From positions 3,782,001 to 3,846,000 of the forward strand of contig NC_010170.1 of the NCBI RefSeq assembly GCF_000067205.1: a stretch of 64,000 nt of DNA. Reading direction: 5' to 3'. The DNA is from Bordetella petrii. GTDB lineage: Bacteria; Pseudomonadota; Gammaproteobacteria; Burkholderiales; Burkholderiaceae_B. The notes under the pieces were generated by a model. That model had not been told where the DNA came from and searched no databases. It was given only the letters and a program-made list of their open reading frames with translations. This document shows, piece by piece, positions 36,741 to 45,827 of the stretch. How positions within the stretch are numbered: position 1 is the first letter of the stretch; every line of letters begins with the position of its first letter. Both the position numbers and the translations under genes were made by a program.

Positions 36741-37069
36741 AGGTTGGCCGCCTCGACCAGCGCGGTGCTGTAGCGCGGAATGCGCGTGGACAAGCGCACG
36801 TCGGTCTTGCCCTTCCAGGTGGTGGCGGTCAGCACGGCCTCGACGCCCATCGTGCCGGGCACCACCAGCTCGTAGCCGTTGCGCACGGTCTGGCGCTCGG
36901 CTGTCGTGCCGCTGCCCTGCCAGGCCGATTCGACGCAGGTGACGTACTGGTCGGCGCCGCGCGCCGTCGAGCCGAAGAACACGGGATCGCGCTCGCGTAC
37001 GTCTTTGACGTTCGCACAACCAGCCAACGCGCCAGCCAGGGCCAGCGCCACGATGCATCGCAAATTCAT
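36731..37069 (-). CDS. Small lipoprotein of unknown function
   Basis: A 112-residue predicted lipoprotein. The signal MNLRCIVALALAGALAGCAN has a lipobox LAGC, with the lipidated cysteine at residue 18. The mature part has two further cysteines that could pair. No family recognised. The ATG at 37069 is chosen because the signal begins there; an upstream ATG at 37108 would spoil it. Probably co-transcribed with the M23 gene that overlaps its stop. Confidence 0.75.
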   Translation of the reverse strand: MNLRCIVALALAGALAGCANVKDVRERDPVFFGSTARGADQYVTCVESAWQGSGTTAERQTVRNGYELVVPGTMGVEAVLTATTWKGKTDVRLSTRIPRYSTALVEAANLCM

Positions 37070-37126
37070 GGAAGGGTTTCCCGGAAACAAACGAAGAGAC
37101 CCGGCCAACTATAACGCACGGCGGCC

Positions 37127-37762
37127 TCAGGCCGCGGGCTTGCGCAGCGCCGACTTGGGACGGAAGGCCTTGACCACGGCTTCGTGTGTTTCGGCGTAGG
37201 GGCCGCCGATGAGGTCGATGCAGTAAGGCACGGCGGCGAACACGCCCTGCACCGTCACGGCGCCGTCGGCGTCGCGCAGCCCTTCGAGGGTTTCGCGGAT
37301 GGCCTTGGGCTGGCCGGGCAGGTTGATGATCAGCGCCGCGTGGCTGGCGGTTTCGCGAATGACGGCCACCTGGCGCGACAGGATTGCGGTGGGTACGAAC
37401 TTCAGGCTGACCTGCCGCATCTGTTCGCCGAAGCCGGGCATTTCCTTGGTGGCCACGGCCAGCGTGGCCTCGGGCGTTACGTCGCGGCGCGCCGGCCCGG
37501 TGCCGCCGGTGGTCAGCACCAGGTCGCAGCCGCAGGTGTCTACCAGCTCGACCAGCGCCGCGGAAATGGCCGCGGCTTCGTCAGGCACCAGCCGCTCGAC
37601 GGCCTGCCACGACGACGACATGGCCGTGCCCAGCCAGTCGCGCAGCGCCGGCAGGCCCTGGTCTTGGTAGACGCCCGACGATGCGCGGTCGGAAATGGAC
37701 ACCAGGCCCACGATGAGGTCGTCGGGGTGGCGGCGGACAACGGGCTGCGATGAGGGGGACAT
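37127..37762 (-). CDS. mog: Molybdopterin adenylyltransferase
   Basis: A 211-residue MogA/MoaB-family protein that adenylates molybdopterin before molybdenum insertion. The family signature TTGGTGPARRDVTPEA is present, with SISDRASSGVYQDQG near the N-terminus. It serves molybdoenzymes such as the nitrate reductase at the right end of this window. Monocistronic and divergent from pit. Closest in length to MogA rather than the shorter MoaB. Confidence 0.92.
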   Translation of the reverse strand: MSPSSQPVVRRHPDDLIVGLVSISDRASSGVYQDQGLPALRDWLGTAMSSSWQAVERLVPDEAAAISAALVELVDTCGCDLVLTTGGTGPARRDVTPEATLAVATKEMPGFGEQMRQVSLKFVPTAILSRQVAVIRETASHAALIINLPGQPKAIRETLEGLRDADGAVTVQGVFAAVPYCIDLIGGPYAETHEAVVKAFRPKSALRKPAA

Positions 37763-37830
37763 GGCGGTAACTGGGGTGGAAAAAATTTGATGCTATCGCA
37801 TTATGGGGGGGTGGGGATTGTCTTGGAGCG

Positions 37831-37963
37831 GTCACCCGCCGTTCTGCGAGCCGGGGGCGGCGCCCGTGCGCCGGGCTCCGGCGCATGCAGGCGCCCGAGG
37901 CCTGCTGCGCAGGCTGCCCCGCCGCCCAACGCGCCGCCCCCGGCACGCAGAACGGCACGTGAC
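37831..37963. repeat. Family 1 covarying hairpin element, copy 2
   Basis: Arms 37831-37863 and 37931-37963 pair at 30 of 33 positions; the inner 25 bp (CCGTTCTGCG... and ...CGCAGAACGG) have one mismatch. The 67-nt core (37864-37930) differs from copy 1 at only a few positions in its left half and none in its right half. The outer arm sequence is unrelated to copies 1 and 3 beyond GGCGGCGC. It fills most of the 341-bp gap between the divergent mog and pit genes. No other feature is evident there. Confidence 0.85.
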
Positions 37964-38103
37964 AGAGCTGGAATCAACGCCAGAAACCCGGTCGCAGCGT
38001 CCGGAAATGCCCCCCGGAATGGCATGGGCTCAAAAGGGGCAGGTCACAAATCTGCAATAATCCACCCTACCTCACACCGCCCACCCCCCGTCCTGCCCCC
38101 CTC

Positions 38104-39582
38104 ATGTTCCATCTCTTCTCCGGCCTGGATTTCTGGATCGGCGCCAGCCTGGTCCTGGCCCTGGCTTTCGTCCTGGCCTTCGAATTCATCAACGGTTTTC
38201 ATGACACCGCCAACGCGGTGGCCACTGTCATTTACACCAAGGCCATGCCGCCGCACCTGGCGGTGATGCTGTCGGGGGTGTTCAATTTCCTGGGCGTGCT
38301 GCTGGGCGGCGTGGGCGTCGCGTACGCCATCGTGCACCTGCTGCCGGTCGAGCTGCTGATCAACGTCGATACCGGGCAGGGGCTGGCCATGGTGTTCGCC
38401 ATGCTGACGGCGGCCATTGCCTGGAACCTGGGCACCTGGTATTTCGGCATCCCGGCCTCCAGCTCGCACACCCTGATCGGCTCTATCCTGGGCGTGGGCC
38501 TGGCCAATGCGCTGCTGACCGACCTGCCGCTGGGCGAGGGCGTCAACTGGAACAAGGCCATCGACATCGGCCTGTCGCTGGTGGTCTCGCCCGTGGCGGG
38601 CTGTGTCGTGGCGGGTTGCCTGCTGCTGCTGTTCAAGCGCTGGTGGCCGGCCTCCAAGATGCACAAGACGCCGGAACAACGCCGCGAGATCGACTCGAAA
38701 AAACATCCGCCGTTCTGGAACCGCCTGGTGCTGGTGCTGTCGGCCATGGGCGTGAGCTTCGTGCACGGTTCGAACGACGGCCAGAAAGGCATCGGCCTGA
38801 TCATGCTGGTGCTGATCGGCATCGTGCCCGCGCAATTCGTGCTGAACGAAAGCAGCACCACCTACCAGATCGACCGCACCCGCGATGCCGCCACGCACCT
38901 GTCGGCGTTCTACCATCGCAACCAGGCCACGCTGGACGACTACCTGGCGCTGTCCAAAAGCCGCGACAACGGCGCTGAACTGCCGAAGCACTTCCGCTGC
39001 CATCCCCAACTGACGCTGGCCACCATCGATGCCCTGCAGGCAGACCTGCGCGGCGTCACGCGCTACAGCGACCTGTCGCCCGCCAAGCGCGTCGACATCC
39101 GCCGCTATCTGCTGTGCCTGGACGACACGGCCAAGAAAGTGGCCACCCTGGATGGCCTGCAAGACCGCGACCGCGCCGACCTGAACCAGTTGCGCGCCGA
39201 CCTGACCGCCACCACCGAATACGCGCCGCTGTGGGTGATCGTGGCCGTGGCCCTGGCGCTGGGCGCCGGCACCATGGTGGGCTGGCGCCGCGTGGTGCTG
39301 ACCGTGGGCGAGAAAATCGGCAAGCAGGGCATGACCTACGCGCAGGGCATGTCGGCGCAGCTTACGGCCGTGGCCGCCATCGGCATGGCCAACGTGTTCA
39401 GCCTGCCCGTGTCCACCACGCACGTGCTGTCTTCAGGCGTGGCCGGCACCATGATCGCCAACAAAAGTGGCCTGCATCACGGCACCATCCGCACCATATT
39501 GCTGGCCTGGGTGCTGACGCTGCCGGCGTCGATGCTGCTGGCGGCCGGGTTGTTCTGGCTGGGCGTCAGCATTATCGGCTGA
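38104..39582 (+). CDS. pit: Low-affinity inorganic phosphate transporter, PiT family
   Basis: A 492-residue membrane protein with about ten helices. The two PiT signature repeats are present: FEFINGFHDTANAVATVIYTKAM (about residue 28) and FVHGSNDGQKGIG (about 220). A hydrophilic central loop of about 130 residues (265-375) separates the halves. It imports phosphate as a metal complex with protons. The intact signatures argue against a sulfate permease. Monocistronic. Confidence 0.93.
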   Translation: MFHLFSGLDFWIGASLVLALAFVLAFEFINGFHDTANAVATVIYTKAMPPHLAVMLSGVFNFLGVLLGGVGVAYAIVHLLPVELLINVDTGQGLAMVFAMLTAAIAWNLGTWYFGIPASSSHTLIGSILGVGLANALLTDLPLGEGVNWNKAIDIGLSLVVSPVAGCVVAGCLLLLFKRWWPASKMHKTPEQRREIDSKKHPPFWNRLVLVLSAMGVSFVHGSNDGQKGIGLIMLVLIGIVPAQFVLNESSTTYQIDRTRDAATHLSAFYHRNQATLDDYLALSKSRDNGAELPKHFRCHPQLTLATIDALQADLRGVTRYSDLSPAKRVDIRRYLLCLDDTAKKVATLDGLQDRDRADLNQLRADLTATTEYAPLWVIVAVALALGAGTMVGWRRVVLTVGEKIGKQGMTYAQGMSAQLTAVAAIGMANVFSLPVSTTHVLSSGVAGTMIANKSGLHHGTIRTILLAWVLTLPASMLLAAGLFWLGVSIIG

Positions 39583-39632
39583 CGCGGGCGGCCAGAGCCA
39601 GGCCAGGGGCGCGGCTGAGGCCGGCAGGGGTG

Positions 39633-39983
39633 TCAGCCGCCGGCGCCGCACAGCGCCAGCAGCGTCCCGTACACCGCCACCCCCACGATCACCGCCACAC
39701 CCGCGTTTGCCATGCGGCGCGCGGCCAGCGCGGTGGCCAGCAAGCCGCCTGCATAGGGCAGCCACTGCGGCATGCCCTGCAATGCCATGACATCGGGCAC
39801 GATTACCGCGACGGCAATGCTCGCCAGCAGCGCGGGCCCCAGGGCCGCCAGCGACGAGCCCTCGGCCAGGCGCCGCAGCAGCCGGCTGCGCGCCGACAGC
39901 ACGAACGGCAGGGCGCGCGTCAGGTAGGTAATGGCCGCCATGGCAAAGACTGCTCCCCAGAACCCCAGGCCGCCGTCCATCAT
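39633..39983 (-). CDS. azlD: AzlD-type branched-chain amino acid exporter subunit
   Basis: A 116-residue membrane protein with about four helices of the AzlD family (AITYLTRALPFVL near residue 17). It works with AzlC to export branched-chain amino acids, as BrnFE does. The start at 39983 overlaps the azlC stop (ATGA); a second ATG follows immediately. Substrate range is inferred. Confidence 0.87.
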   Translation of the reverse strand: MMDGGLGFWGAVFAMAAITYLTRALPFVLSARSRLLRRLAEGSSLAALGPALLASIAVAVIVPDVMALQGMPQWLPYAGGLLATALAARRMANAGVAVIVGVAVYGTLLALCGAGG

Positions 39984-40699
39984 GCCGCCTCCGTGCGCGG
40001 CCGCGGGCAGGCGCAACCCGCGGCGGCCCCCGCCAGAATCGCCAGGGTGGTGTGGCCGGCCGCGGCGAACGCCGCCCCCACCGCCAGCGCGGCGATGACC
40101 GGCCCGCGCAGCGCGCGGGTGGTGCTTTGGCACACCAGCGCCAGGAACAGGGCCGGCAAAGCAAAGCGCATCGCCTGCGACAGCATCGGATAGTGGCGCT
40201 CCAGGCCGTCGCCCGCGTACACGCCCACGGCAGTGCCGGCGATCCAGGTCAGCCAGGCGCCCAGGCCCAGCAGCGTCATCCAGCGATTGCGATGCTCCGG
40301 CGCCACCTGCTCGATGCCGTTGAACGCGGTGGCGAATACTTCGTCGGTAAGCAGGAAGGCGATTTGCAGGCGTGCCCGCAACCGCTGCGGCAGCATGCGC
40401 GACAGCAGCGGCCCGTACAGCAGGTGCCGGGCATTCAGCAGGGAGCACAACGCCACCACCCACAGCCAGGGCGTGCCGGCCTTGATGGAGGCCAGCAGCA
40501 GGAACTGGCTGGCGCCGGCGTAGACCAGCGCCGAAATCAGCACCACCTGCAGTGGCGACAGGCCGGTGGCCAGGCCGGCGATGCCAAAGGTGACCGCTAC
40601 GGGAAAATACCCGAGCATGACGGGCAGGCAGGCCCGCATGCCAGCCAGGCCAGCCCCGCCCGGCAAGGCCGGATGCGGCGCTGGGGGTGGATTGTTCAT
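39980..40699 (-). CDS. azlC: AzlC-type branched-chain amino acid exporter subunit
   Basis: A 239-residue AzlC protein. The family motif ALVYAGASQFLLLASIKAGTP is near residues 60-80, followed by LNARHLLYG. The ATG at 40699 has GGAG five bases before it. It pairs with the overlapping azlD. Confidence 0.88.
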   Translation of the reverse strand: MNNPPPAPHPALPGGAGLAGMRACLPVMLGYFPVAVTFGIAGLATGLSPLQVVLISALVYAGASQFLLLASIKAGTPWLWVVALCSLLNARHLLYGPLLSRMLPQRLRARLQIAFLLTDEVFATAFNGIEQVAPEHRNRWMTLLGLGAWLTWIAGTAVGVYAGDGLERHYPMLSQAMRFALPALFLALVCQSTTRALRGPVIAALAVGAAFAAAGHTTLAILAGAAAGCACPRPRTEAA

Positions 40700-40821
40700 G
40701 AATGCTCCGTGCGTCGATACTATGGCCAGTTTACCCACGGCGCGCACGGCGCGGCATAATAACCAACGCTCTCTTGACTCTCACCGGGCCGCACCGGCGG
40801 CCGCAACCACGGAACCCCATT

Positions 40822-41307
40822 GTGCTGGACATCATCGACGCCGACTTCAACAACCCCGCCCACGGCGAGATGGTCGTGGCGCTGCTGGACGAATACGCGC
40901 GCGGCCCCATGGGCGGCGGCGAGGCCCTGTCCGACTACTCGCGCGCCAATCTGGCCGCCGAACTGGCGCGCCGCCCCACCGCGGGCGCGCTGGTGGCCCT
41001 GTACGACGGCATGCCGGCCGGCCTGGCCATCTACTTCGAAGGCTTCTCTTCCTTCGCCTGCAAGCCCTTGCTGAACCTGCACGATTTCATGGTTTCGGAA
41101 CGCTACCGGCGCCTGGGCATCGCCCAGCGCCTGCTCGAAGCGCTGGAAGGCGTGGCCGCGCGCCGCGGCTGCTGCAAAATCACGCTCGAAGTACTGCAAG
41201 GCAACGAGCCGGCCAAGGCGCTGTATCGCAAAATCGGCTACCAGGGTTACGAGCTGGCGGGCGACACCGGGCAGGCCATGTTCTGGCAAAAGAAGCTGGC
41301 GGCCTGA
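40822..41307 (+). CDS. GNAT-family N-acetyltransferase
   Basis: A 161-residue acetyltransferase with the acetyl-CoA motif A ERYRRLGIAQRLLEALE and motif B EPAKALYRKIGYQGYEL. No ATG fits the domain start; a GTG at 40822 after GGAACCCCATT is the likely start, giving MLDIIDADFNN. Acceptor unknown. It is followed by DinB and cupin genes in the same direction. Confidence 0.85.
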   Translation: MLDIIDADFNNPAHGEMVVALLDEYARGPMGGGEALSDYSRANLAAELARRPTAGALVALYDGMPAGLAIYFEGFSSFACKPLLNLHDFMVSERYRRLGIAQRLLEALEGVAARRGCCKITLEVLQGNEPAKALYRKIGYQGYELAGDTGQAMFWQKKLAA

Positions 41308-41365
41308 CGCTTTACCCGCCACCCGCCACCCCCACCCGCCCCACTCGCTACTCGCTAATCGCGCC

Positions 41366-41929
41366 ATGCCCACCGTTGCCGACATCCGCCTGCTGGCCGA
41401 CTACAACGCCTGGATGAACCAGCGCGTCTACCAGGCCGCCGCCCTGCCCGCTGCCAACGCCGCCGCGCCGCGCGGCGCGTTTTTCGGCTCGCTGCTGGGC
41501 ACGCTGAACCACATCGCGGTGGGCGACATCCTGTGGCTCAAGCGCTTTGCCACGCATCCGGCCGGCTACACGGCGCTGGCCCCCGTCACCGCGCTACCCA
41601 TGCCCGAAGGGCTGGACCGCCTGCTGCGCCCCGACCTGGCCGGCCTGCAGGCGCTGCGCCGCGAACTCGACCAGGCCATCGTCGCCTGGGCGGGGCAGCT
41701 GGCCGAACCCGACCTGGCCCATGTGCTGGCCTACACCAACTCCCGCGGCATTGCATCGCGGCGCGATTTCGGCGGCGTGATCCTGCATTTCTTCAATCAC
41801 CAGACCCATCACCGCGGGCAGGCCACTACACTGCTCAGCCAGGCCGGCATCGACATCGGCGCCACCGACCTGCTACTGCGCGTGCCCGAACTGCCGGCCG
41901 CCGCCCCCAACAGCGAGTCTCCAGCATGA
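41366..41929 (+). CDS. DinB-family metal-dependent protein
   Basis: A 187-residue DinB-fold four-helix protein. The metal-ligand histidines are in LNHIAVGDILW and FFNHQTHHRGQ. Family members include thiol-S-transferases (mycothiol/bacillithiol type) and damage-inducible proteins; no specific reaction can be named. Its stop overlaps the DHCW-cupin start by 4 nt. Confidence 0.85.
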   Translation: MPTVADIRLLADYNAWMNQRVYQAAALPAANAAAPRGAFFGSLLGTLNHIAVGDILWLKRFATHPAGYTALAPVTALPMPEGLDRLLRPDLAGLQALRRELDQAIVAWAGQLAEPDLAHVLAYTNSRGIASRRDFGGVILHFFNHQTHHRGQATTLLSQAGIDIGATDLLLRVPELPAAAPNSESPA

Positions 41930-42255
41930 ATCTGCGCGACATCCCCTTCGGCACCACCGATTGGCAAACGATCGAACCCACCGAACACCCGGGCGACACC
42001 GGCACGGCGTATTGGCGCACCTGCCAATTCGGCGACATCCGCGTGCGCATGGTCGAATACTCGGCCGGCTACCTGGCCGACCACTGGTGCAGCAAGGGCC
42101 ATATTCTGCTATGCCTGGAAGGCGAGCTGCACACCGAACTCGAGGACGGCCGCCGTTTCGTGCTGACCCCGGGCATGAGCTACCAGGTGGCCGACCAGGC
42201 CGAACCGCACCGCTCGTCCACCGCCACCGGCGCGCGCCTGTTCATCGTCGACTGA
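41926..42255 (+). CDS. DHCW-motif cupin-fold protein
   Basis: A 109-residue single-domain cupin-like protein with the YLADHWCSKGHILLCLEGEL block that defines the DHCW-motif family. Histidines there and in AEPHRSS could bind a metal. Coupled by ATGA to the DinB gene. Function unknown. Confidence 0.8.
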   Translation: MNLRDIPFGTTDWQTIEPTEHPGDTGTAYWRTCQFGDIRVRMVEYSAGYLADHWCSKGHILLCLEGELHTELEDGRRFVLTPGMSYQVADQAEPHRSSTATGARLFIVD

Positions 42256-42347
42256 GCATGACGCCGCGCGATTGCGGTACGCTGTAAGCTTGCACGCGGC
42301 GGCTGGCGCAGCCCGGCCGCCGGCCCAACACTGCCTGGAGCCCTGCC

Positions 42348-43001
42348 TTGCCCGCGCCCCTTGCTTCGCCGCTGACGCTTTATGTCGATGCGCTGCTGCT
42401 CAGCCCCTATGCCATGGCGGCCTATGTCGCGCTGGCCGAAAAAAGCCTGCCCGTCGAATTGCGGCTGGTCGACCTGCAGGCCGGCGAACAGCGCATGCAG
42501 CCCTACACCAGCCGAGCGCCCACGTGCCGCGTTCCGGCCCTTACCCACGACGCCTTTCACCTGACCGAATCCAGCGCCATCATCGAATACCTGGAAGATG
42601 TCTTCCCGGCCCCCGACTACCCCGCGCTGTATCCGCCGTCGCCGCAGCAGCGGGCGCGCGCGCGCCAGGTGCAGGCCTGGCTGCGCAGCGACCTCGCCGC
42701 GCTGCGCGCGGAGCGCCCGACCGAAGTCGTCTTCCATGGCGCGGCAGGCGCACCGCTCGGCGACGCCGCCCAGGCGGCCGCCGCCAAGCTGCTGCGCGTG
42801 GCGCAGACGCTGCTGCCCGACGGCCGCCCGCAGCTGTTCGATGCCTGGTGCATTGCCGACACCGAACTGGCCCTGATGCTGCGCCGGCTGGCTGGGCCGG
42901 GCGACGAGCTGCCCGATGCGCTGCGCGCCTACGCCGACGCGCAATGGCGGCGGCCCAGTGTGCAGACCTGGCTGCAGTTCAACCAAGACGCGCGCGCCTG
43001 A
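42348..43001 (+). CDS. yfcF: Glutathione S-transferase, YfcF type
   Basis: A 217-residue GST. The thioredoxin-like N-terminal half has the cis-proline context TCRVPALTHDAFHLTESSAIIEYLED; the helical C-terminal half ends VQTWLQFNQDARA. The best start is a TTG at 42348 with GGAG seven bases before it. YfcF-type enzymes have glutathione transferase/peroxidase activity in oxidative stress. It overlaps the VOC gene by one base. Confidence 0.85.
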   Translation: MPAPLASPLTLYVDALLLSPYAMAAYVALAEKSLPVELRLVDLQAGEQRMQPYTSRAPTCRVPALTHDAFHLTESSAIIEYLEDVFPAPDYPALYPPSPQQRARARQVQAWLRSDLAALRAERPTEVVFHGAAGAPLGDAAQAAAAKLLRVAQTLLPDGRPQLFDAWCIADTELALMLRRLAGPGDELPDALRAYADAQWRRPSVQTWLQFNQDARA

Positions 43002-43426
43002 TGCAACTGCTCGACCACGTATCCATCGCCGTGCCCGATCTCGATGTGGCGCGCCCGTTCTACGATGCCGTGCTGGCCGCCCTGGGCGCGGCCAAGGTGT
43101 ACGACCGGCCTGACGGGCTGGGCTATGGCGAACGCTGCCGGCCCGCGGCCCCCGACCACACCTACCTGTCGGTGCTGCTGTCGGCGGCGCCCAATGCCGA
43201 GGCGCGGCGCCACTGGTGTTTCAAGGCCCAAAGCCGCGCCGCCGTCGATGCTTTCCACCGCGCCGCACTGCAGCACGGCGGCCGCGACGAAGGCGCGCCC
43301 GGCCTGCGCCCGGCCTACCATCCGCACTACTACGCCGCCTTCGTCGCCGACCCAGCCGGCAACCGGCTGGAAGCCGTGTGCCACCTGCCCCAGCCGGCCG
43401 CGGGCCCGCCCCGCGACGCCGACTGA
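43001..43426 (+). CDS. VOC-family (glyoxalase/bleomycin resistance) protein
   Basis: A 141-residue protein with two beta-alpha-beta-beta-beta modules. Expected metal ligands are H6 (LLDHVSIAVPD), H79-region (ARRHWCF), and E in NRLEAVCH. Possible role in isomerase, dioxygenase or resistance chemistry; no substrate can be named. The coupled upstream GST suggests glutathione-related detoxification. Confidence 0.85.
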   Translation: MQLLDHVSIAVPDLDVARPFYDAVLAALGAAKVYDRPDGLGYGERCRPAAPDHTYLSVLLSAAPNAEARRHWCFKAQSRAAVDAFHRAALQHGGRDEGAPGLRPAYHPHYYAAFVADPAGNRLEAVCHLPQPAAGPPRDAD

Positions 43427-43577
43427 CACGGCGCCCCCTTGCTGGGGGCTTCGGGCGGAGCAGGTTCCGGTTGGATGTTGCAATGCAGCATTCAATGCGT
43501 TGTAATGGGCCATATCGCCTCTTCCAAACGCCCTCGTGCCCGCCCTCATGCGCGGCGGACACCCACCGGAGTCTGCC

Positions 43578-45827
43578 GTGGCCGTATCCGCCTCCCGCAG
43601 CGCCCAACCCGCCCTGCCTTCCAACCCCTGGGCCGCCGCCTGTGAATACGCCATCGATGCGATGCAGCGCGGCGTGCTGTATGCCGACGTCATGCGCCAG
43701 CGCGGCAACCAGTACCACAGCCACATGGCCAAGCGCGCGCCCAATGTGCTCAGCATGCAATCCGAGCTGGTGCTGGATGGCCGCGAATTCGCCCGCCCGG
43801 TCAACTACGGCCTGCTGCGCATCGTGCCACCCCCTGGCGTCGAAACAGACCCGCAGAAGCGCCCCTTTCTGGTCGTGGACCCGCGTGCCGGGCACGGGCC
43901 GGGCATCGGCGGCTTCAAGCCCGAAAGCGAGATCGGCGTGGCGGTGAACGCGGGCCACCCGTGCTATTTCGCGTCGTTCCTGCCCCAGCCCACCGTTACG
44001 CAAACCGTCGAAGACGTGATGCGCGCCGAGGCGCGTTTCCTGGAAGAAATCATCGCCCGCCATCCCGAATCCGAAGGCAAGCCGGTGGTGGTGGGCAATT
44101 GCCAGGCGGGCTGGCAGATCATGATGACGGCCGCCATGCGGCCCGAGCTGTTCGGCCCCATTATCGTGGCGGGCGCGCCGCTGTCGTACTGGGCCGGCTG
44201 GCGCGGCATGAACCCCATGCGCTATAGCGGCGGCCTGACGGGCGGCAGCTGGCTCACCGAGCTGGCCAGCGACCTCGGCCACGGCCGCTTCGATGGCGCC
44301 TGGCTGGTGCAGAACTTCGAAAACCTCAACCCCGCCAACACGCTCTGGAGCAAACAGTACCACCTGTACTCGAAGGTGGACACCGAGGCCGAGCGCTACC
44401 TGAGCTTCGAGAAGTGGTGGGGCGGCCATGTGTTCCTGAACGCGCCGGAAATCCAGTACATCGTCGACAACCTGTTCATCGGCAACCGCCTGGCCACCGC
44501 CGGGCTGGTCACCTCGGACGGCATCCGCATCGACCTGCGCAACATCCGCTCGCCCATCATCGTGTTCTGTTCCAAGGGCGACAACATTACGCCGCCGCCG
44601 CAAGCGCTGGGCTGGATACCCGACCTGTACCAGGACGACGCCGAAGTGGTGGCGCACAACCAGACCATCGTGTACGCGGTGCACGAAAGCATCGGCCACC
44701 TGGGCATTTTCGTGTCGGGCAGCGTGGCCCGCAAAGAGCACCATGAATTCACCGCCAACATCGATCTGATCGACGTGCTGCCCGCCGGCATCTACCAGGC
44801 CGAAATCGCCGACAAGACGCCCGACACGCCCAACGCCGACCTGACCGAGGGCGACTACGTGCTGTCGTTCGCGCGCCGCAAAGTCGATGACGTGCGGGCC
44901 ATCGTGGCGCGCCGCGAAGACGATGACCGCCGCTTTGCCGCCGTGGCGCGCATTTCCGACATCAACCTGGGCCTGTACCGCAGCTTCGTGCAGCCCTGGG
45001 TGCGCGCCGCCGTCACGCCGCAATCGGCCGAATGGCTGCAGCGCATGCATCCGCTGCGCCTGCCCTACGAACTGATCTCGGACCGCAACCCCTGGGTAGC
45101 GCCCGTGACGCAGGTGGCCGAGCAGGCCCGCCAGCACCGCCAGCCGGCCGCGCCGGACAACCCCTATACGGTGCTGGAACGCATGGCCTCGAACGCCATC
45201 GAAGCCAGCCTGAACATCTGGCAGGAACTGCGCGACGCGGCTGGCGAGCAGCTGTTCATGAACATCTACGGCTCGCCGCTGGTGCAGAACTGGGCAGGCC
45301 TGGGCGCCAAGGTCGGGCCGCCCCGCAAGCACCCCGGCGTGTCGCCCGAGCACCGCCAGTTCATGGCCGGACGGGCCGACGAGCTGCGCGCGCAGATGGA
45401 CCAGGGCGGCGTGCGCGAAGCCGCCATGCGCATGCTGGTGTACGTGGCCAACGCCGAGGGCGGCATCGATGCGCGCAGCTTCGCCATGCTGCGCAAGATG
45501 CGCGCCGATGCCGACTCGGGACTGGCGCTGCAAGAATTCAAGAATGTGGCGCGCGACCAGGCCCTGATGATGCGCCTGGACGGCCAGGCCGCGCTGCGGG
45601 CCATGCCGACGCTGCTGGCGCGCGCATCGGCCGCCGAGATCCGCGACGCGTTCGGCACGATGCGCCACGTCCTCGAAGCCACCGGCCCGCTGAACGAGCG
45701 GGCTCGCGGCCATCTGGAAGAAATGGAGCAGATATTCCGCAACGCGGCGCGAAAAGCGCTGGCGCGCGCGAAGAAGCCCGCTGCCGGTAAGGCAGCCCGT
45801 CGTCCCAAGGAGATTCCCGCATCATGA
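43578..45827 (+). CDS. DUF3141 protein with PHA-synthase-like hydrolase fold
   Basis: A 749-residue DUF3141 protein. The first 400 residues resemble the alpha/beta-hydrolase core of polyhydroxyalkanoate synthases; the elbow VVVGNCQAGW has cysteine as candidate nucleophile. An acid-loop-like FCSKGDNITPPPQAL and a base region HESIGHLGIFVSG follow. The C-terminal 250 residues are helical, ending in a lysine/alanine-rich tail. The GTG at 43578 has GGAG six bases before it; an ATG at 43536 lacks a site. It overlaps cynS by 4 nt. The biological role of DUF3141 is not known to me. Confidence 0.8.
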   Translation: MAVSASRSAQPALPSNPWAAACEYAIDAMQRGVLYADVMRQRGNQYHSHMAKRAPNVLSMQSELVLDGREFARPVNYGLLRIVPPPGVETDPQKRPFLVVDPRAGHGPGIGGFKPESEIGVAVNAGHPCYFASFLPQPTVTQTVEDVMRAEARFLEEIIARHPESEGKPVVVGNCQAGWQIMMTAAMRPELFGPIIVAGAPLSYWAGWRGMNPMRYSGGLTGGSWLTELASDLGHGRFDGAWLVQNFENLNPANTLWSKQYHLYSKVDTEAERYLSFEKWWGGHVFLNAPEIQYIVDNLFIGNRLATAGLVTSDGIRIDLRNIRSPIIVFCSKGDNITPPPQALGWIPDLYQDDAEVVAHNQTIVYAVHESIGHLGIFVSGSVARKEHHEFTANIDLIDVLPAGIYQAEIADKTPDTPNADLTEGDYVLSFARRKVDDVRAIVARREDDDRRFAAVARISDINLGLYRSFVQPWVRAAVTPQSAEWLQRMHPLRLPYELISDRNPWVAPVTQVAEQARQHRQPAAPDNPYTVLERMASNAIEASLNIWQELRDAAGEQLFMNIYGSPLVQNWAGLGAKVGPPRKHPGVSPEHRQFMAGRADELRAQMDQGGVREAAMRMLVYVANAEGGIDARSFAMLRKMRADADSGLALQEFKNVARDQALMMRLDGQAALRAMPTLLARASAAEIRDAFGTMRHVLEATGPLNERARGHLEEMEQIFRNAARKALARAKKPAAGKAARRPKEIPAS

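Noticed and set aside
43221..45713. An 830-codon minus-strand open frame opposite DUF3141
   Set aside because: The plus strand has a full-length conserved protein coupled to cynS; the antisense frame has no motif.
43578..45827. Calling DUF3141 a polyhydroxyalkanoate synthase
   Set aside because: The hydrolase core is similar, but length, C-terminal half and cynS linkage differ, and no phaA/phaB/phasin genes are present.
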